DNA of 64,000 nucleotides from Amanita rubescens (Eukaryota > Basidiomycota > Agaricomycetes > Agaricales > Amanitaceae). Position numbers and translations under genes: made by a program. This document shows, piece after piece, positions 9,965 to 19,959 of this stretch. Numbering within the stretch: position 1 is the stretch's first letter; every line of letters starts with the position of its first letter. Where the stretch lies: assembly GCA_015039365.1 (NCBI GenBank), contig WION01000004.1:496001-560000 (forward strand), given 5' to 3'. Under the pieces are notes generated by a model. It did no database searches. It worked only from the letters and a program-made list of their open reading frames with translations, and was not told the origin of the DNA.

Positions 9965-12900
9965 ATGCCCAGTTCAGGAAAACATAACAAGGAGGAGGAG
10001 GAAGACGAAGTTTATCATGTCGGTATGGAACTCCCTTTATCCGTCTGCGGCGTATTTAACCTGCGCATTCCAGAGGTCATCACGAAAGCGCGAGTTGTTG
10101 CTGCCACAGACTCAAGTTCAGGAGAGGAAGATGGTGGTTCAGTATCCAGAAAGAAGAAGAAAAAGGATGGAGGAGCTCGATGGGTATTACCGTTTGCGAA
10201 TCGTTCAATTGTTTCTGACTGTCTTCGTTTCAGGAATACTTGGTCAAGGTACGGGAATATCGAGCATTTTGCGATCTATTCCTGATATCATTTACATCTC
10301 AAGTGGGGCGGATACGACTCCGACGCGGACAGGTAGTAGTACAACCATTGCGTATGCATTTCTTAACTGTTTCGTCAAAGCTGGGAGCCGGAAAAGAATG
10401 TGGCGGGTTGTCAGCGACTCCTTGCCAGCTTTTGGGATCACATCGGCATGGATAATAAAGACTATGGTATAGGTTACTTGGCTGAAGCTGATCAACAATG
10501 GATTAGTTGCGTCCTTTTCTTTTCTTTCAATCAACTTGTTAACTATTTCACAGAGCGAGAGAAGAACTTCTTTGCGAAAGAATTCAGAGGTCAAAAGGAG
10601 CAAACGAAGAGACAAGGTCGCGAACACAGCACGAAGCAGGCAAGTTCATCTGCATATTCGGCATTTTCTCTCTGAACTGCCTCAGAAGACAAAGAAATCC
10701 AGTGCTTCAGTTACGCGTTCACCGGCCGCGAAAGGAAAGGCAAAAGTAGACGTAGGTGAAATTGTGGTTGGCAATGTCACGTTGACAAATTCATTCAGAT
10801 CGAGTTGACCTCATCTTCTGACTCGGGGGATGATATACCTTTGTCTCAGGTCATTCCCTCAAAAAGGAAAAGCATCCAGATCACATCGTCGGACGAAGTC
10901 AGTGTCCTCGTCCCTCACGCGTCTTAACTGAATGGCCCGCAGGAATCTCGTCCAAAATCTGTATCCACCTCGAAAGCGCCGAAGATAGGTCCCACAAGTA
11001 GGAGGGTCACACTTCGCGAACCGGTCCAAGATCAAGACCCAAAAGCCGAATCCCACCTGTTTACACCTTCTCCTACTGAGATCTCTACCCCGAAGCCGCT
11101 TCCTCCCCCAAGGGTTCAGCCAATTCCTTTGCCTGTTCCGGACGAGAAGAATGCAACCTTCCGCAAGGCCATCCAAGCGTCGTTATAACCAGCACGATAG
11201 CATAGCCGCAGGGACTGTTGACATCGCGTCCAATAGTGCTCTAATGACCAAACAACGCCTAGCACACACGGCGTTAAATCCGGTGGTACCCAAAAACTCT
11301 ACCGTGCCAATGCTATCCCCCATCGGGTTTGATAAAACAAAACCACCATCAGCTGCCTCTACGAAGCATACACTGACATCGCTCACCTTCAAGAAGGGTC
11401 CGTCAACAGGACAGGGCTCCCAAACTTCATTTTCCCTTCCGGAAAGTATTCCTGGTCAGTCGCATGACATTTTCCTTTCCCTCCTCATCTTTTCATCCTA
11501 ACATTTAGGGACGTCGATCCAAAGCACAACTTTTCCCAGCCGGACCATTTCCACTGGATCAGAAGCGTCCTATTACAGTGCAAGAGAAGTTCCACTATGA
11601 AGATCAGTCGTATGCAACGCCTATGGAAGTGGATACCTTTCTGCAGAGTTTTATGCCACAGGAGTCAGTATCCGCGTCATCTCTTTGTTTTCACCTCTGA
11701 CCATTCTGTCCAGATTGGCTGCACCTTTGACGTAATGCTGATACTCCCAAACTTTTTCAAAGTCTCATTGTCACTTGTAGAGCTAGTCCAGAGATTGATC
11801 AAGGACCAGCACCACCCAGATCACTGTTAACCAAGAAACCTCCACCTATAAAGTACGTTTGAATTGATCGTCATTTTCTTTTCTGATGTGTTTGGTCAGG
11901 ATACCGAAAAAGTGGAAGTGGTCCGGCCCCCTTGTCCTGGAAAATTCTGGCGGGCGGAACGAAATTATTAACGTGGCCTTTCAAGACTGCACTGAACCTA
12001 CTGCCATTGGATTACGTTTTAGTATCGTTATGACAGGAGTCGAGCAACTCGTCGCCCAGAGCTTCCACGACTTTGTAGACATCTCATCATTTCTTCGAGC
12101 ATGCCAACCTCCCTCGCAACATGGACGAATTTCTTCTCAAGATGATGGAGACGCGACGATATTGACACTGAGCATGTTCATGGGCAGGAAGAGACAGGTT
12201 GGCAAGTTACATGTGAAGCAATAATATCTTCCTCAAACGTGTTTTTCCAGGTTATATTGATACCCACAACTCTGGACGACGATATTGTTGGTTGGCTGTT
12301 ACTGTTTTCTCCCGATAGCGAACTCTCTCGCAAGTTCAACATCCCACCGAACCTTCGTCAACCACGCTCTCTCGTTGTATCCCTTATTCCATGGGAATTG
12401 TCGGCGAAGCAACGTGCATTGGATTGGCGCAAGCCCATTTCAGACGTTCTTCCCCGAACTAACAGCATTGCACAAACAATCGACGAAAGCGGGCGCTGGG
12501 AACGCTCTATCCGCACCAAGGTGTCCTATCATCATGCTCTTCGTGTTCTTAAATTTCCGAAAGCGCTGCACGAGTTCATGACGCAAGGAAACGGACGGCC
12601 TTTTTGTATTTGGTGGGATGGCGGCGATAACACCAACAACAATCGCGGTATTGAAACATTGTATCTACAGTCTATCATGGAACAGTGCCGAGCAGGAGAC
12701 GTTGGGCTTAAATCGGTTGCAAGAGTTGTCTTCAGTCCATGTCGGTGCATTAAATAATGTTCACAAGATGCCTCAGTTTCTAGATAGAAGAGCGAATCAC
12801 GCACTTGTCCAATTCTATACTTACGGCACTCATGAAAGTGTTGCACCGAGCATCTGGGGTGTTCGAGAGATCTGGCCTTGCGGTATGCGGGTGGAACCTA

Positions 12901-13610
12901 TGGACCCATTCAAAGTGTTGACTTTACTGCAGGTGGTGTTATCACATTTATGCCGCAAGCAGCATTGGACGACTATCCCGATCTAATCCACAGAATCCGT
13001 CAGACATATTCACATCCATTTTGGACTGCCTACGTGATACCTTCTGCTCTGGGTATGATCGCGAGGATGATCTGTGGACAGGACGACCCGCTGGCGGTAT
13101 TTGACAGGTTCGTTTCTGTTTGTTTCTTATTGACACATCTTGACGACATCCAGAGGAGAATTCTTGTTTTCCGAGTTGCTAACTGCCATTGCAGATGGTG
13201 AATTAGCCATGTTAACAGCTCCGCGAAACGAACCGCATCCAACTAGTGCCACTGAATTAACACAGCAATGGATAGATGAATATGTATTGTGCCAGCCAGA
13301 TAGCGAACGGGAAATCTTACAATATGCAATTGCTTCGTTCAATGGCGGGTATTCGAATATCCAGCCATCAAATTGGATGAGAGTCATCGCAGAAGAGATA
13401 TCCAATGATCTTTTATGTATGCAAATCCAGCCAGCCTTTATGCGAGACTATCGTCGATATGTGGTGCTACGTGGTAGCCGCCAAGAGATTTCATTGCCCG
13501 ACGCAGTAAGTTATGTATGTTATGGCAAGTTTATATGTCTTACGAACGTTTGAAAAGTTTGAATGGGTAACAACATCCGAATTCGATTTTAGGGACGACT
13601 TTTTCCCTAG
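9965..13610 (+). CDS. Chromodomain protein with long conserved fungal C-terminal region
   Basis: An N-terminal chromodomain is spread over five small exons (9965-10022, 10074-10183, 10234-10248, 10304-10332, 10381-10466). It reads DEVYHVEVITKARVV, then EYLVKWGGYDSDADSWEPEK, then CQRLLASFWDHIG. The Tyr and two Trp expected to form the methyl-lysine cage are present, so binding to methylated histone H3 is likely. A basic, Ser-rich linker follows. The C-terminal half is a conserved basidiomycete region of unknown fold: IPKKWKWSGPLVLEN, the SGRWERSIRTKVSYHHALRV block, RPFCIWWDGGDNTNNNRG, HALVQFYTYGTHESV and EIWPCGGVITFMPQA. Surplus bases near 11184 and 12734 break the frame; downstream exon borders are approximate. 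The role is probably heterochromatin or gene silencing, which is inference. Confidence 0.75.
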
Positions 13611-13766
13611 ACAATGACACCGCATCCCCAGGTTTGAGTTCCAGAGATACCAGCAGCATACTTCGTATATTATGTACTACTGGAGCAACATTCTTGTACT
13701 AAACATTTCAATTTCAACTGTACAGACACAAATACAAGTACATGACGATGGCGGTCTTCCCTATCT

Positions 13767-14603
13767 TCAAAGCTTGAATGGGGATCGGGCATATTGAACC
13801 TTGGCTACCGCCTCTTCGTCAACGAACCAGTACAAGTGGCCAGGATGTACTGGCTTAACCCTCGCGGCCGGCAATCCGCCCTCGGGCGTGTCAAGGACAG
13901 CGCTCAGAGGGTCAGCCTTTTCTTTTCCAGTCCCGACAAATGCTACACGGGCAGCGTGGTTTATGACTGGGTATGTGAAAGTGATCCTCTTCGGCGGCGG
14001 TTTCGGGGAGTCCTCGATGTACGCAACCCAGCGATCTTCTTCCGCAAGGAGGTCATGGCCCGGGAACAAGGATGCAGTGTGACCATCGGGGCCCATGCCA
14101 AGGAGGATAAGGTCAAAGACGGGAAAGCGCGCCGAGTCCTTTTGTGCGAACTCTCGGATAAGCTCCTTCTCATAAGCATCTGAGAGCTCTTCGAGATCGT
14201 CTAAAAGCGTCGTATCTATGGTGTGTATGTTTTCTTCGGGAATGGGAACCTTTGAAAAGAGGTGTTCCATGCAGGCGCGGTGATTGGAGTCAGGATGATC
14301 AAGCGGAACGACACGCTCGTCGACATAATATGCGTGCCTGCATGCGACATAGAAGTTGAGACGAAATACTTGTATGTAATAGAGGATGTACCATTTGTCC
14401 CATTTAACAGAGGGCTCAGTGATAAGTCCCCTCAACATTTTTGGTAGCGAGCCGCCGGAAAGCGCAATGGTAAAGCGGCCCTTCTTAGTGATGGAATCTT
14501 TCTGGATTTTGATAATAAAGTCAGCGAGTGACTTGACGAGGACATCTGTATCTTGGAATACAAAGAGAACAGGGGGACTCGGGGGCTGGTGAACTCCAGC
14601 CAT
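13767..14603 (-). CDS. 6-phosphogluconolactonase
   Basis: Hydrolyses 6-phosphogluconolactone to 6-phosphogluconate, second step of the oxidative pentose phosphate pathway. Exons 14603-14392 and 14337-13767 with a 54-nt intron in phase 2; about 260 residues, normal for the family. Motifs: GRFTIALSGGSLPKML near the N-terminus, YYVDERVVPLDHPDSNHRAC across the splice junction, and the signature ILLGMGPDGHTASLFPGH. A start at 14654 or 14723 is also open in frame; MAGVHQPPSPPVLFVF at 14603 places the start just before the conserved first strand. Gnd1, the next enzyme, is 8 kb away on the same strand. No frame break. Confidence 0.93.
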   Translation of the reverse strand: MAGVHQPPSPPVLFVFQDTDVLVKSLADFIIKIQKDSITKKGRFTIALSGGSLPKMLRGLITEPSVKWDKWYILYYIQVFRLNFYVACRHAYYVDERVVPLDHPDSNHRACMEHLFSKVPIPEENIHTIDTTLLDDLEELSDAYEKELIREFAQKDSARFPVFDLILLGMGPDGHTASLFPGHDLLAEEDRWVAYIEDSPKPPPKRITFTYPVINHAARVAFVGTGKEKADPLSAVLDTPEGGLPAARVKPVHPGHLYWFVDEEAVAKVQYARSPFKL

Positions 14604-14716
14604 TTCGTGTCTGATAGTCGCTTCTGAAGCAGATAAACCATCAGATGACGTCATGAAAGTATTACATAAACAGTGGTGTTGCACTATGTACGATAGAAGT
14701 GGTAAATACGTGTCCA

Positions 14717-15635
14717 TCAGCAATTGCAGCCATAATTCTGCGAGTTCTCCGAGTCCAACTGGATCGGGTCAGGGTAGTCGACATATCTGAACAAGATTCA
14801 GTTTTCATTTCAAATCCAGAAACAATAGGCAGCGTACAGTTGTTCCTCGGCTTCTTGTTGAAGAGCATTCTTTGCCACCGTCTGGAACGCCTGCTCGACG
14901 TTGATCGCTTCCTTGGCGGATGTCTCAAAATAGGGGATATTCCCTTTGGACTGGCACCATGTCATGGCCCGCTTCTGCGTTACCTGGCGCCATGTCAGCA
15001 AGCTTGACTCGAGTGGCGACCCAACGGAACGTACTTGGCGTTTATTCTCTTCCACATCTATCTTGTTTCCTAATACTACAAATGGGAAATTCTCCGGATC
15101 ATGTGGACTTGCCTGGATGAGGAATTCGTCTCGCCAGCTGTCAAGGGTTTCGAAAGACTTGGCACTGTTGACATCATACACGAGGACACAGCAGTCAGCT
15201 CCACGATAGAAGGCCACCCCAAGTGATTGAAACCGCTCTTGTCCTGCTGTATCCCATAACTAGGAGATATGAGACGGCAGAAGATACGGTTGAGTCACAG
15301 ACGAAGCTACCTGCATAGTCACGGGACGGTCATCCACAATAACTTCCTTCGTTAAGCTGTGCCACAATAAGTTAAGAGGTTCAGGAAAGTTCATGCGAAC
15401 CGGCTTACAAGTCAGCGCCAATGGTAGCCTTGTATTGGTTGCTGAAACGTTTATTGACGTATTGGTTCATGAGCGACGTCTTGCCGACGCTGTTGAGATA
15501 CCTGACTTTAGAGGAGCAGAACACGAGCAGAGGATAAGACTGACCCGCTGTCACCTAGAATTATGACCTGGAGATCGTAAGGGGCCCGTTCAGATGTTGG
15601 GAATAAGCACGTACTTTAAGCAGAACGCGGCCCAT
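14717..15635 (-). CDS. YPT7: Rab7-type small GTPase Ypt7
   Basis: Controls late endosome-vacuole and homotypic vacuole fusion through the HOPS complex. Seven exons: 15635-15615, 15567-15545, 15489-15409, 15356-15311, 15259-15035, 14983-14838 and 14786-14717; all phases agree, 203 residues. G boxes: G1 GDSGVGKT (split by an intron), effector region [12 protein letters not shown]3 [10 protein letters not shown]4 NKID, G5 ETSAKE. Rab7-specific segments: [15 protein letters not shown] and [20 protein letters not shown]. The C-terminus NSQNYGCNC carries the CxC prenylation motif. The gene is head to head with ATG16, 106 bp between start codons, and both act in vacuole/autophagy pathways. Confidence 0.97.
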
Positions 15636-15741
15636 TGAGAGAGTTGACGTTGAGGAGAGGGAGGGCGATCCTATTAAGGCAACTTGCCCCGGATTTGACT
15701 TTCAAACTCCGAACGCATTGCTTGCTTCCCTCCCTGACAAA

Positions 15742-16755
15742 ATGGCAGAGCCCTCATGGCAGGAACAACTGCGTTTGCGTCTTGCGGAACGTAATGCACG
15801 AGAGGCTACATTCAAACCTATCATCGACCAGTGTGCGCGTCCTTTATGATCCCCCGTTCTTGGGTTTTACACCAATCAGACCGTAGGTTAGCACAGCAAA
15901 CCAAGCTCCTGAAGGAGCGCAATGCTTCTCTATTACGTGCCGTAAGCGCCGTTAAAGCATCCGGTGGGAACAGCGTTGCTCAAGGTGGAGCCGAAGAGTA
16001 AGCCCAGTCCATTACCACATCTTTGGTTGATATGAAATTCTCGATCATCTCAGCAATCCCGTTCTGACAGCTTTTACTCAATCGCTCGAATCGCAAATCT
16101 CCTCCCTACGCGACGAGCTAGCCGCAGTGTACAAGACTCACGGTCAGAATGCTCAAAGGCTTCTAGCCATGAACGAGACATTGAGGGAAAGAGAGGAATT
16201 ATCTCGAATAGATGCTGAAAACCTGAGAAAGACTAAGGAAGAAATAGTTACGCTGAAGCGTAAAGTTGACCAGCATTCAGAGTTGATGTCCGAGAAAGAC
16301 AGAACCGTCCAGGTGAGCTCCTTGTAGATGACCTCTTCCAGTTGGTTGGTTTGACAATTCTCCTGCAGATTCTGCATGACGAGATCAGCACGCTGCAACT
16401 AGAGTTAGGCCAGATAGAAGAACGTAATCAATTGTTGCAGAAAGATAATGCTAAACTACTCCAACGTTGGCTCGACGCAAAGCAAGTGGAAGCAAACAAG
16501 ATGAACGAGGCAAACGAGTTTTACGAGACGATGCGTTCCCATCATCATTCTGTTCTTAATTGGAGAAACGGTGCATCGGGGGATGCGACTGGCACCTCGG
16601 AACGGGCCCAGAACGGTGGTCCAGAGTCTGCCCAATCAGCGTCCACGTCCATGGCGGGAAAAGGGTTGGAGAAGGAGGAGGGCCGGTCGACCAAGGGGAA
16701 GGATCAGCTTCCATCGCCATCGAACAAGACAGTGGAATTGACTCCGAATGGCTAA
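15742..16755 (+). CDS. ATG16: Autophagy protein Atg16
   Basis: Atg16 binds Atg12-Atg5 through its N-terminus and dimerises through a coiled coil, placing the E3-like complex on the phagophore for Atg8 lipidation. Exons 15742-15832, 15880-15997, 16054-16312 and 16369-16755 give 284 residues with matching phases. The N-terminal Atg5-binding helix is WQEQLRLRLAERNAREATF then KPIIDQYRRLAQQTKLLKE. A long coiled coil follows (SLESQISSLRDELAAVYK through KLLQRWLDAKQVEANKMNEA). The C-terminal 60 residues are Ser/Gly-rich; there is no WD40 domain, as usual in fungi. No frame break. It is divergent from YPT7. Confidence 0.92.
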
Positions 16756-17195
16756 TTGTAGATGATGAACAACTTATATAGATACCATTTTAGTCTCATC
16801 TGCACATTTTTGCACATCATTGCTTCAAAGTACTAATAAACATCTGAATGGAGGTTTTTGGAGATACAGTGAGAGAAATATGAGAGACAAGAGATAAAAA
16901 GAAACAGGTCTTTTACTTGATTTCGAGAATGGTAAACGTTCCTGAGGTCGATGTATGTTGAAGACACGTATAGAATATGATCAATAGACTCGCAGAAAAG
17001 AACAGCACTTGCAAAGTAATCTGTGTAGGAGCTACATTGAGAGCGAAAAAACATCGACCAAGAAATTATATGATGAGTTGTCGTGGTTCAACGAGCACCT
17101 GCGTCGCCTGTGGTTTGCTGGCCAGCCGCTTGCTGATTGTAATATCCTGGGGACTAGTCAGTACCAAACGCCGTGCAATTGTTGTTCCAGAACAA
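16756..17195. other. Intergenic between two convergent genes
   Basis: This 440-bp stretch holds the 3' untranslated regions of ATG16 (plus) and the Pub1-like gene (minus). A poly(A)-signal-like aataaa occurs near 16835 on the plus strand. No further gene is supported. Confidence 0.6.
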
Positions 17196-18567
17196 CTAAC
17201 CACCCCAATAGTTCGAATAATAAGAATTAGGATCAGCATTCGCCCACTGAGCTTGCGCGGCTTGGCCAGCTGCCGTGGTCGCGTCGGTGGCACCCTGCTG
17301 AGCGCCTGGCAGTGAGGCCTAATCCGGCTCCCCCGGCGGTAGCAGTTTGATGCATGCCCGGAGAAGTAGGTGCTGCCGTAGCTCCAGCTTGACCGGGGAA
17401 ACCAGGATAAGCACCAAAGCCATATTGTCCCATAGGTACTCGGTTGTTGAGGCATTCCATACATTGGCTAAGAAAGCAAGTCAACAAACACTCGACAACT
17501 CGAATTCTCATCATACCATGTTAGCGTAAGGTGATGCTGTCGTAGCTGGACTCATGGTCGGTTGAGCAACTGTGCCATCAGCTCTATCCTTCCCCCAACT
17601 ACATTTGATGGGTCTACCATGTACCATTTGGCCCTGAAGTTGAATAATAGCCATAGCGGCATGCTCATGCGTATCGAGCTTCACGAAAGCAAAACCACGA
17701 TCTGCCTGCATCCGAATTTCAGATAGATACCCGATTGATTGGAAAAGGGGGATAAGGTCTGCCTGGGTGCAATAGGGCACAAGATTGCCGACGTAAACGG
17801 TGGTATTATAGGCAGGAGTCTGTTGTACAACCGACTCATAGGTCAATGGACCACCTTGAAAATTTATCGGTGCAGGTGCGGTACCCGTGGCGGCGGGACG
17901 AGGGGAGGCGATGGCGGGTCCTCCTCCAGGTTGACCTTGAGTCTTTTGATTAGCCCAGTTCACACGGATAGCGCGAGAACCAAGCCATTCGCCATTCATG
18001 GTAGCAATAGCTTGTTCAGCGTCTGTCTTGTCGCGGAATGCAAGAAAACCGTATCCGCGGGACTTGCCCGAGTTCATATCCCACATGACGCGAGCATCCG
18101 ACAATGTACCAAAAGCACTGAAAGCCTTAGCAAGAACTTCGTCATTAACTTCAGGACTGAGATCGCCAACAAAGACATGGAAGTGATTGCTGGTGTCTTC
18201 CTTGTTTTGAGAACCCTGGTAAGCCCAATTGACGCGGATTTCGGTGTCGAAAATTTTTCGGCCATTCAAAGTCTGCAGGGCAGTCTCCGCGGCGCGCATG
18301 TCCATATATTCGACAAAACCGTAGTTGAGACCGCCGTGTTGGTAGTTACGGTCAGGGATAATTTTGACATGCTGAACGGGGCCTGCGACGGCGAAGATTT
18401 CAGTAAGCATGTACTCAGTCACTCGGGGGCTAAGATTTCCGACGTAAAGATGGGCGCGCCGCTAGATTGGAGGAGCGATAAGAGGGGGATCAACGGGATA
18501 TATAAGAGAGATAAGGAAAGTAACACACCGGAGCCTCTGCCGGGCTTCCCATTCCCAAAGGATTCAT
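17196..18567 (-). CDS. PUB1: Pub1/TIA-1-type RNA-binding protein, three RRMs
   Basis: A poly(U)-binding mRNA-stability factor family found in nucleus, cytoplasm and stress granules. Exons 18567-18529, 18461-17517 and 17467-17196 total 1256 nt; removing two surplus bases leaves 417 codons. RRM1 begins AHLYVGNLSPRVTEYMLTEI with RNP1-like GLNYGFVEY. RRM2 has FHVFVGDLSPEVNDE and RNP1 KSRGYGFLAF. RRM3 has TTVYVGNLVPYCTQADL and DRGFAFVKL. The C-terminal tail is Gly/Gln/Ala-rich (prion-like) and ends NSYYSNYWGG. Frame breaks sit near 17430 (an extra G in TATGGGACAA) and 17307 (an extra A before GGCGCTCAG). The first exon encodes only MNPLGMGSPAEAP. Confidence 0.9.
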
Positions 18568-18785
18568 GATTTAAAAGAGATGAAGGAAAATGAGACCTGA
18601 AGATGGAATGAGTGATAAGAAGTGAGACAAGGGGTGGCATACGGAAAGACAGGAAAGAGGAGAGAGTACTGTAGAGAGAGAGTCCGACAGAGAAACAGAG
18701 AAGAGAGAAAAAGAAGAGAGGAGAGTCAGACAAGATGATAGTTGAGAAGGAAGCCTCAGAGCGTGGGAGAATACATCGGGCTATT

Positions 18786-19904
18786 CTACTTGTTGGCCGG
18801 CAAATTGAGCAGTACGCCGCTTCCACTACTCGCTGGCACCCACGTCACGTTCCCGCTCTGCGACAATGATTGTACAATCGCTTTACTCGCTTCGATCTTC
18901 CGTAGCGTCACGAATGCATCCCCAGCTTTTTCTAACGCACGTGAGATCGTAGACGCCGCCTCCGCCTCTCCCTCTGCCCGAATCACCGCCGCTTGCCGCT
19001 CCTGTTCCGCCTATTCTGCCGTTAGTCGCCGTCCCTGCCGCTTCCGGCCCACTCACCTTTTCAACAATAAATTTTGCCCTCTCCGCATCCTGTTGTGCAA
19101 TCTGTTTCGCCTCCACCGCTTGCGTGAATTCCTGTTCCTCGTCAGCCCACGTTCCACCCGCTCTCCCACACTCACCTTTCCAAACGTCAAATGTGTGATC
19201 GACACGTCCTCGAGCAGGATATTGAACTCTGCCGCACGTTGCAGCAGATCAGCCCTGATTCTTGACGACACCTGTGACACGCTCAATCCCCGCACTGAAC
19301 CATCTTTGACTACCACGTACCACTTCACGTTGAGTAATTAGCTCAGCAGCGTCGAACTGCGCAACAATGCTCTTCAGCACCTCGTTACCGATAGACGGCA
19401 ATACCCTCTCGTCATAATCCAGGCCAAGGCTCTGGTATATCTTCGACAGATGCTCCACGTTTGGCCTCGACAGCACACGGAGAGTGATAGATACCATCTG
19501 CAGGTCTTTCGACCCCGTAGTCGTTGATATGTTCTAGTAGTGCATGAGGTCATGAAAAATTGCAGAACCAATTTGACCAACTCGAGGTTTAATCCGACAA
19601 TCGTACAAAATGGCACGCTGCAACCAAGGAACCAAAAGATGGGTTCCCTCTCCAGTCGCCTACAAAAGTTCAAATTGAGCCTGAATACATGTTTTCATCG
19701 GAGGTCTTGCCTTGTCTTTTACACCGGAGAACCGGTCGAACATGACGGCACGGAAACCTCCCGGCACGTCATAGATACTAGCCTGCACAAGCGCAGCCGC
19801 AATACCCAACGGTACTGAGAGAGCAGGGAAGCCGTAAGAAATAGTAGAGGTCCAAAGACGATACCTTACATACCCACAAGTCGAGCGAAATTCTGGGCAG
19901 CCAT
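18786..19904 (-). CDS. PHB1: Prohibitin 1
   Basis: Forms ring complexes with Phb2 in the mitochondrial inner membrane that chaperone respiratory subunits and regulate the m-AAA protease. Seven exons: 19904-19874, 19814-19711, 19659-19582, 19533-19321, 19271-19176, 19131-19057 and 19010-18786; 273 residues, no break. Landmarks: hydrophobic anchor [53 protein letters not shown], the [20 protein letters not shown] block, [38 protein letters not shown] and [18 protein letters not shown]. The intron at 19710-19660 has a GC donor, because VKDK would be lost with any GT donor nearby. It lies 55 bp from the ASNSD1-like gene on the same strand. Confidence 0.97.
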
Positions 19905-19959
19905 GGTTGTTGGGAAGTCGCGAAACAACTAGCGTAAACAACTCCGATTCGTGAATCAA

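Noticed and set aside
12880..12960. Apparent frame shift between EIWPCG and GVITFMPQ in the chromodomain gene
   Set aside because: A normal 54-nt intron (GTATGC...CTGCAG) joins them in phase, so this one is not a base insertion.
13801..14183. Plus-strand frames over 6-phosphogluconolactonase
   Set aside because: Antisense shadows of a conserved minus-strand enzyme.
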